Below are positions 1 to 4,266 of a DNA stretch of 7,033 nucleotides, piece by piece. The notes under the pieces were generated by a model. It did no database searches. It had not been told where the DNA came from and was given only the letters and a program-made list of their open reading frames with translations. This stretch comes from Burkholderiales bacterium (GTDB lineage: Bacteria; Pseudomonadota; Gammaproteobacteria; Burkholderiales; Burkholderiaceae_C): NCBI GenBank assembly GCA_947450745.1, contig CANFYD010000194.1, forward strand, positions 1 to 7,033, given 5' to 3'. The translations under genes were made by a program, and so were the position numbers. Positions within the stretch are counted from its first letter, which is position 1; the number at the start of each line of letters is the position of its first letter.

Positions 1-450
1 CTCCAGCTCCAGCCGCTCGGCCATCAGCTTGACGACGATGGCCGTGCTGCTCATCGCCATCGCCGCGCCCAGCACCAGCGCGCCCTTCCAGTCCAGCTCC
101 CAATCGAGGCCCAGCAGCGGCATCAAGCGGTCCAGCGCAAAGTGGCCGGCGACGCTGCCGATGATGGTCAGCAGCACCTGCAGCAAGCCCAGGCCAAAGA
201 CGATCAGCCGCATGCTGCGCAGCTTGGGCAGGTTGAATTCCAGCCCGATCACGAACATCAGGAAGACCACGCCGAACTCGGCCAAGTAGCGGATGCTGGC
301 CGTGTCCCCCGCCAGCGCCAGCGCGTTCGGCCCGATCAACACGCCGACCGACAAATAGCCCAGGATCGGCGGCAATTTCAAATAGCGGCACAGCACCACC
401 CCCAGCACGGCGGCGACTAAATAGAGCAAAACCAGGTCAAGCGAACTCAT
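1..450 (-). CDS. Kef-type (CPA2) monovalent cation:proton antiporter, N-terminal part, cut by window edge
   Basis: This is the start of an inner-membrane antiporter of the CPA2 family (KefB/KefC-like), which exchanges K+ or Na+ for protons. Reading from the ATG at 450-448 gives 150 codons without a stop down to base 1, so the C-terminal three quarters or more lie outside the window. Visible family signatures are GYLSVGVLIGP (residues 31-41), the helix EFGVVFLMFVIGLEF (58-72) and SSTAIVVKLMAER (134-146), which match the conserved membrane core of Kef and related exchangers. Residues 4-20, 30-45, 58-71, 83-101 and 124-140 are hydrophobic enough to be membrane helices. No good Shine-Dalgarno precedes the ATG (upstream bases on the minus strand are CATCCCGACCC). 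The gene is divergent from the membrane-protein gene at 657. Whether it carries the RCK/TrkA-N regulatory domain of true KefB/KefC cannot be seen, so I give no gene symbol. Confidence 0.9.
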   Translation of the reverse strand, partial: MSSLDLVLLYLVAAVLGVVLCRYLKLPPILGYLSVGVLIGPNALALAGDTASIRYLAEFGVVFLMFVIGLEFNLPKLRSMRLIVFGLGLLQVLLTIIGSVAGHFALDRLMPLLGLDWELDWKGALVLGAAMAMSSTAIVVKLMAERLELE

Positions 451-476
451 GGGTCGGGATGTTAAGGGGCGCCAAG

Positions 477-513
477 CGACAAGCCGGGCCGTTGCGGCTC
501 GGCTTGTCGTTTT
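477..513 (+). terminator. Strong hairpin plus TTTT in the divergent spacer (terminator-like)
   Basis: CGACAAGCCGGGCC (477-490) pairs with GGCTCGGCTTGTCG (496-509). The stem has 14 pairs including one G-U, closes on the 5-base loop GTTGC, and is followed by TTTT at 510-513. On the plus strand this has the form of a Rho-independent terminator. It does not lie after a gene: it sits between two divergent starts (450 minus, 657 plus), so it may act as an attenuator or mRNA leader structure for the 657 gene, or block transcription coming from the left. On the minus strand the stem is not followed by T residues. Confidence 0.5.
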
Positions 514-656
514 GGCACCCGTGACGGCCGTTGGTGGGGGCTACGTCGACGCAGGGCTTGCCTACAAGTGAGCGTTTTGCCGACTTTGCGCAGGCCGGTC
601 TGCGCTCGGGCAGCGGCCTCGGTGGGTATGCTTCGCGTATTCTTAAGTTCAGGCTC

Positions 657-2414
657 ATGTCCAAGCAAACCGATCCATCCATCAATCCGGACAGTTCTCG
701 TCTGCCCTCGCCGCAGGGCGGCAAAGCGTCAACCCGCCCGCCACAGGCCGGTGATGGTGGCGCTGCGCCGGCAGATGAGCCGGCCGACCGACCACGGCCG
801 CTGCGGACTGGCCGCTTCAGCCCGGAGGACCTGCTGCCGCCGCCGGCCGCACCAGCCCGGCGCATCGGCGGTGCGTCAGCCGCCGCCCCTGCTGCTGCGG
901 GTAAAGCTGTGGCCAACAGCTTTCAAGCGGTCGATGTGGCCGGCATCAAGGCACAAATGAGCGATGGCCGGCGGAGCAAGGCCTTGCCTGCCGCTGCCGC
1001 GCCGCCACCTCCTGCGTCGTTCGAGGCCGCCGACGTTCGTGGTCTGCAAGCGAAGCTGGCGCAAGAGCGACACAACAAGGCACCGCGCGAGAGCATTTTT
1101 TCGCGAGCGTTTTCGGGCAAAGGGTCGAAGGCGACGCGCAACCCTCCCGTTGATGAGGTGATCGACGTCGAAGCGCGGGAGTTTTTTACCGCACCGCCGC
1201 GCGCTGCGCCTGCCAACAAGTCAGCCGCACCGGCCGCGCCAGCCGCTTCGGCAGTGGCGTCAAAAACTGCGCCTGTTGCGAAGGCTGCGGCCAGGCCGAC
1301 AAGTGCCGCCCCGCCACCCGCCGACCCCGCGCGGTCAGCGGCCGAGCAAGCCAAGGCGGCCAGCACTTATCGCCAAGTGCAGGGCCCGGCCGCCGCCGCC
1401 ATGATGACCAGCAGCGGCAGCGCAGCAGCACCTGCTGCACCTGCGGGCAGCGGTCGCGCGCCCGGCCCCGCGCCCGCAGCGGCCGCGCCGCGCGCGCTGC
1501 CGAGCGCTGCGCCTGCCTGGGCGCCGTTACGTCCGCAGTTGGACCCGCGTGTGCTGCGCCAATGCCTGTTTGCGCTGCTGGCCACCGGTGCCGGGGCTTT
1601 CATGCTGACGCTGGGCTGGACTTTTTTTGGAGCCTGGGGCGTGCTGCCGCTGGCGCTGCTGTTCACCACCGTGCTGATGAAGTTCGCCGGGCGGTTTGAA
1701 GCGCAGGGCCGCGCCACCCCGGCCGGTTTGGCCGCCCTGATGGCTACGGCCAGTTTCCCCTTGATCGTCTATTTTGTTCAGCATGGGCTGGGGCAATGGC
1801 CGGTCTTGCAGGCCTTGCCGCCCAGCACCTACGGCAAGGGCATCGTCGTGATCGACTGGCGGCTGGTCGCCATCGACATCGGCACGCTGGCCTTTGCCTG
1901 GTTTGCCTTTACCCGCCATCGCCACCCGTTGCTGCTGCTCGCCGTGTTGCTGGCGCTCTGGTACACGCTGGTCGAGGTGGGCAGCTTTGTGATGAGCGCG
2001 CATGGGCTGGATCTGTCCTTTTTGTCCCGCGTCAGCGCCGCCTTCGGCCTGTGTGCGCTGGGTGGTTCGCTGTGGCTGGAGCGCATGCTGAAGCAGCTTG
2101 CGCCGCTGAACCCGGCGGCGGCCGAGACGGCTGCGCCTTCAGTGGACATCAGCTTCTGGCTTTACGGGGTGGGGGTGTTGATGCTGTGGGGCAGCCTGTG
2201 GTCGTATGGGCCCAACAACGAGCCGACCCGCATCGCCCATGCGCTGGCCAATCTGATCCTGGCAGCGGCCGGCTTCGGCCTGCGCCGGCGCTTGCTGATG
2301 GGGCTGGGTCTGCTCGGGCTGTTGCTGCACCTGCTGGCGCTGCTGACCGGCGACCTGAGCCCGCTGGATCTGTTGACTCGGCTCAGCGTGCTGGGCTCAG
2401 TTTTCGGTTTTTGA
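657..2414 (+). CDS. Ala/Pro-rich multi-spanning membrane protein, function unknown (585 aa)
   Basis: I do not recognise a named function. The protein has two halves. Residues 1 to about 295 are low-complexity, rich in Ala, Pro, Ser and charged residues, with no signal peptide, so this part is probably cytosolic and disordered. Residues about 303 to 563 contain about nine hydrophobic segments (near 303-323, 326-342, 356-376, 402-418, 424-446, 458-475, 497-515, 526-542 and 547-563). The segment FWLYGVGVLMLWGSL (500-514), followed by a helix, RRR and a Gly/Leu-rich helix, vaguely recalls DUF2157-like proteobacterial membrane proteins; that is recollection, not a search. Within the N-terminal part a motif of about 24 residues occurs twice (88-111 and 121-144). 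The frame is open upstream to a TTG at 531, but I chose the ATG at 657: the upstream codons lack protein character and cover the spacer. The ribosome site is weak (AGG at 651-653). It converges on the HD gene, 8 bases between stops. Confidence 0.8.
   Translation: MSKQTDPSINPDSSRLPSPQGGKASTRPPQAGDGGAAPADEPADRPRPLRTGRFSPEDLLPPPAAPARRIGGASAAAPAAAGKAVANSFQAVDVAGIKAQMSDGRRSKALPAAAAPPPPASFEAADVRGLQAKLAQERHNKAPRESIFSRAFSGKGSKATRNPPVDEVIDVEAREFFTAPPRAAPANKSAAPAAPAASAVASKTAPVAKAAARPTSAAPPPADPARSAAEQAKAASTYRQVQGPAAAAMMTSSGSAAAPAAPAGSGRAPGPAPAAAAPRALPSAAPAWAPLRPQLDPRVLRQCLFALLATGAGAFMLTLGWTFFGAWGVLPLALLFTTVLMKFAGRFEAQGRATPAGLAALMATASFPLIVYFVQHGLGQWPVLQALPPSTYGKGIVVIDWRLVAIDIGTLAFAWFAFTRHRHPLLLLAVLLALWYTLVEVGSFVMSAHGLDLSFLSRVSAAFGLCALGGSLWLERMLKQLAPLNPAAAETAAPSVDISFWLYGVGVLMLWGSLWSYGPNNEPTRIAHALANLILAAAGFGLRRRLLMGLGLLGLLLHLLALLTGDLSPLDLLTRLSVLGSVFGF
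918..1088 (+). repeat. Internal duplicated peptide motif in the N-terminal region of the 657 gene
   Basis: Residues 88-111 begin SFQAVDVAGIKAQ and residues 121-144 begin SFEAADVRGLQAK. Aligned without gaps over 24 residues they share ten identities (S, F, A, D, V, G, A, R, K, A) and several conservative changes, with a register of 33 residues. DNA copies are 918-989 and 1017-1088. Both copies have the look of a short amphipathic helix in a Pro/Ala-rich linker, so they may be two binding motifs for a partner protein. The duplication is seen; the role is inferred. Confidence 0.55.
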
Positions 2415-2422
2415 CGGCCTGA

Positions 2423-3007
2423 TCAAGTCGCCATCACCGTGGCCGAGCGGTAGACGCTGTTTTTCACTTGGCTGAAGACCCGCCTCACCATCGGCTCGAA
2501 CTCGCTGATCGGCAGCGTCTCGGCTTGCGGGTCGAAAGACGGGTTGTCGTAGAGCGCGCAGAACTCCTCGGTGCGCGCAAAGTGCGCATGGCCGCGGAAC
2601 TGCTCGCGCAGGTTGCGGTCCAGCCCGATGTGGTGGAAGAAGAAGTAGCCCTGGAAGATGCCGTGGTGCTGCACCATCCACAAATTGGCCTCGCTGACAA
2701 AGGGTTTGAGGATGGCCGCCGCGATGTCGAAATGGTTGTAGCTGCCCAAGCTGTCACCGATGTCGTGCAGCAGCGCGCAGACCACATATTCCTCATCCTG
2801 CCCCGCCTTCAGCGCCCGCGTCGCGGTTTGCAGCGAATGCTGGTAACGGTCGATCGGGAACCCGCCCACATCGCCGTCGAGCAACTTCAAATGCGCCAAG
2901 ATCCGGTCCGGCAAGCCCCGCGCCGCCGCCGGAAACTCCGCGCCTATCACCTGCCAATCGGCAGCACTGCTGTCTTCTATCCGGGTAAATGTCGCTCTGG
3001 CCGTCAT
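2423..3007 (-). CDS. HD-domain protein, probable metal-dependent phosphohydrolase or PhnZ-like oxygenase (194 aa)
   Basis: A soluble HD-superfamily protein of 194 residues with no signal peptide or membrane segment. The HD signature is complete: H57 in RYQHSLQ, H81-D82 in ALLHDIGDSL, H92 in YNHFD, H114-H115 in QHHGIFQGYF, and D154 or D159 in YDNPSFD as a candidate last ligand. H57 to H81 is 24 residues. Several candidate ligands, rather than just one HD pair, suggest a two-metal site like that of the mixed-valent diiron oxygenases PhnZ and MIOX; single-metal nucleotide phosphohydrolases are the alternative. No phosphonate or inositol gene is visible nearby, so the substrate is unknown. The start at 3007 is supported by AGGAGA just upstream. 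The gene stands alone, convergent with the 657 gene. A 230-codon open frame on the opposite strand here is an antisense shadow. Confidence 0.88.
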   Translation of the reverse strand: MTARATFTRIEDSSAADWQVIGAEFPAAARGLPDRILAHLKLLDGDVGGFPIDRYQHSLQTATRALKAGQDEEYVVCALLHDIGDSLGSYNHFDIAAAILKPFVSEANLWMVQHHGIFQGYFFFHHIGLDRNLREQFRGHAHFARTEEFCALYDNPSFDPQAETLPISEFEPMVRRVFSQVKNSVYRSATVMAT

Positions 3008-3011
3008 GGTG

Positions 3012-3017
3012 TCTCCT
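3012..3017 (-). promoter_or_regulatory. Ribosome binding site of the HD-domain gene
   Basis: On the minus strand AGGAGA lies four bases upstream of the ATG at 3007-3005. It is the clearest Shine-Dalgarno in the window and fixes the start of this gene. Confidence 0.75.
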
Positions 3018-3194
3018 GTTTGTGGGGGCGTGTGAATCGAGTTCGGCTCGAAGCGTCAAACCCAGTTCTCCTGAATCAGTATGTCCCGCCAGACGCACAG
3101 CCAAGGCCGGGCTTTACCCGAGTGTCTGAGCTACATGGCGGTCAGGGCTGTGCCAATTGACTGAAAGCCCCAGCACGCTGTGGGCGCTCACAAG

Positions 3195-3209
3195 TTGCCG
3201 CTGCGGCAA
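3195..3209. repeat. Short perfect hairpin
   Basis: TTGCCG (3195-3200) and CGGCAA (3204-3209) are exact reverse complements around a CTG loop. No T-run follows, so a terminator role is unlikely. It lies just before the tandem repeat and the REP-like palindrome and may belong to the same repeat block. Confidence 0.45.
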
Positions 3210-3213
3210 GGAG

Positions 3214-3235
3214 GCGAAAACCGAGCGAAAACCGT
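3214..3235 (+). repeat. Two-copy tandem repeat of 11 bases
   Basis: GCGAAAACCGA (3214-3224) is followed directly by GCGAAAACCGT (3225-3235), ten of eleven bases identical. The second copy runs into GTAGCGGGTCTC (3234-3245), a partial relative of the REP-like palindrome that begins at 3269. It could be a protein-binding repeat or part of a repeat element; nothing else identifies it. Confidence 0.55.
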
Positions 3236-3268
3236 AGCGGGTCTCAAAGTTGAATCCCTTGCATTGCC

Positions 3269-3290
3269 GTAGGGCGGGTCGAGACCCGCG
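3269..3290 (+). repeat. REP-like palindrome, copy 1 (GTAG-footed)
   Basis: The element is GTAGGGCGGGTC, then GA, then GACCCGCG. GCGGGTC (3274-3280) and GACCCGC (3283-3289) form a 7-pair stem. A GTAG foot next to an imperfect palindrome is the typical form of the REP sequences mobilised by REP-associated tyrosine transposases (RAYTs). It matches the copies at 6491 and 6592 at every base except the two in the loop. An incomplete relative, GTAGCGGGTCTC, lies at 3234-3245 in the same orientation; its GCGGGTCTC (3237-3245) can also pair with GAGACCCGC at 3281-3289. No full inverted partner is present here, so this is a single REP, not a REPIN. Confidence 0.7.
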
Positions 3291-3609
3291 TGGTGTTCAG
3301 TGGCCCAACCGCTGGTGAAGGGCGATGGCAATCAGGCGGGCGTTGCAAATTCTGGATGAACGGGATAAGGGCTTAGGCGCCGAGTTGGCGGCGCTGTTTT
3401 GCTGCATCCAAACTCGCGCTGCGAACGTATCAGTTGTGGCGAGGTTGCTGGGTGAACCGCCAGCCTTTGCCTTTACAGCCACCTTGAGCAGCAATCTAAG
3501 CGGACGTTCCCGCTGGGTACTGGCGCGCTGTGCCTACCGTTGTCACTGCCGCGTGGTACAAATTATTGTGATGTCCTGACCCAGCCCAGCCCAACTTGCC
3601 CGTCGAACC

Positions 3610-4152
3610 GTGCTCACTTTGAACCCTCTGCGTCTGCCATGCCCTGCTGCTTTGCCGCAACGCTTGGCCGCGTCTTGGGTGATCAGTGTGGTGTTGCTGT
3701 GCCTGTTTGTGCAGGCGCTGCTGATACCCGCCCAGCGGATCAGCGAGCGCAATCACTTCCATGCGGGCAGCAGCGCGAGTCGGGTTGGGCGAGTCGATGT
3801 CGCAGATCGCGCCGGCCCGGCTTGGGTTGCGCTCCGGACCGGCCAAAGCGTGGCGCGGGCGGTGTTCGAGCACCGTGCGCCGGCCCATGCCGAAGAGGCA
3901 GCACATCGCCACACCGATCTGCAAGATCATGAGCACGGCGAGCGGGCCGATGTGGTGTATGTCCGCAGCCACGACGATCCGTCCAAGGCCAGCCCCGTGC
4001 CCAGCGTCAAGCGCCTCTTGCTCGACCAAGACGGGCTGCGAGCCGGTGTGCTGCCCCGGGTCGTGATCGCTTGCGCCCGCGTCGCGCATGCCAAATCGAT
4101 CTTGCTGCTGCGCACGAGGACCGAGCAGCCGCTGGACCGCCCACCGCGTTAA
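3610..4152 (+). CDS. Histidine-rich membrane-anchored or exported protein, probable partner of the TonB receptor (180 aa)
   Basis: I know no named function for it. Residues 19-39 form one hydrophobic segment (core VISVVLLCLFVQALLI) after a short basic N-terminus, so the rest is probably periplasmic, either anchored or released. Downstream are ten histidines, several as HxH pairs: H49/H51, H99/H101, H107/H109, plus H88, H93, H121 and H160. Such clusters are typical of proteins that bind Zn, Ni, Co or Cu; binding here is inferred. The frame has strong G/C-ending codons throughout, while the 197-codon frame on the opposite strand (3496-4089) resembles nothing known. The start is a GTG at 3610 without a clear Shine-Dalgarno, so it is uncertain; a GTG at 3679 would remove part of the hydrophobic segment. 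The TonB receptor follows in the same direction after 114 bases, suggesting a shared role in metal or metal-chelate uptake, perhaps as an operon. Confidence 0.65.
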   Translation: MLTLNPLRLPCPAALPQRLAASWVISVVLLCLFVQALLIPAQRISERNHFHAGSSASRVGRVDVADRAGPAWVALRTGQSVARAVFEHRAPAHAEEAAHRHTDLQDHEHGERADVVYVRSHDDPSKASPVPSVKRLLLDQDGLRAGVLPRVVIACARVAHAKSILLLRTRTEQPLDRPPR

Positions 4153-4190
4153 GTTCCCCAGCCCCGCCCCAACCGCTCCTTTCGCACGCC

Positions 4191-4217
4191 AGCGCTAGGC
4201 CTCCCAGGCCCTGCGCT
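4191..4217. repeat. Interrupted hairpin between the His-rich gene and the TonB receptor gene
   Basis: AGCGC (4191-4195) pairs with GCGCT (4213-4217), and GGCCT (4198-4202) pairs with AGGCC (4206-4210) around the loop CCC, with a 2-by-2 internal mismatch. This makes ten pairs. No T-run follows, so it is not a standard intrinsic terminator. It could be an mRNA processing or stability element between the two genes, or a leader structure of the receptor mRNA. Confidence 0.4.
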
Positions 4218-4266
4218 CTCAGCCGTGCACGCCTGTTGACAGCCCCGCCGTCCCAAATGGACCGCG

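Larger units (their letters stand above)
3008..3609. other. 602-base stretch without a convincing gene; holds a small repeat cluster
   Basis: No open frame here has coding character or a family I recognise. Two short frames, 3325-3579 plus (84 codons) and 3297-3494 minus (65 codons), overlap each other and have no ribosome site. What is visible is a repeat cluster at 3195-3290 (a hairpin, an 11-base tandem repeat and a REP-like palindrome, listed separately), and a small inverted repeat TCGAG/CTCGA (3037-3041 and 3047-3051) in the leader of the HD gene. The stretch should also contain the promoters of the HD gene (minus) and of the gene at 3610 (plus), but I cannot place them. Confidence 0.6.

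Noticed and set aside
531..656. Upstream extension of the 657 gene to a TTG at 531
   Set aside because: No ribosome site precedes the TTG, the 42 extra residues look like noncoding translation, and an ATG is available at 657.
437..916. 159-codon minus-strand frame across the divergent spacer
   Set aside because: It overlaps the antiporter start and the N-terminus of the 657 gene and has no ribosome site or recognisable sequence.
1796..2422. 208-codon plus-strand frame overlapping the membrane-protein gene
   Set aside because: It is a frame-shifted reading of the hydrophobic half of the 657-2414 gene and gives an Ala/Gly/Arg-rich sequence without structure.
2468..3160. 230-codon plus-strand frame opposite the HD-domain gene
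   Set aside because: The minus strand encodes a complete HD domain with a good ribosome site; the plus frame has no recognisable domain.
3297..3579. Two short overlapping frames (3297-3494 minus and 3325-3579 plus)
   Set aside because: They overlap on opposite strands, lack ribosome sites, and neither translation resembles a known protein.
3496..4089. 197-codon minus-strand frame opposite the His-rich gene
   Set aside because: Its translation has no coherent domain or membrane pattern, while the plus frame has G/C-ending codons, an N-terminal hydrophobic segment and HxH motifs.
4236..4241. TTGACA resembling a -35 box before the receptor gene
   Set aside because: No acceptable -10 sequence lies 16-18 bases downstream (the bases there are GGACCG), so a promoter is not supported.
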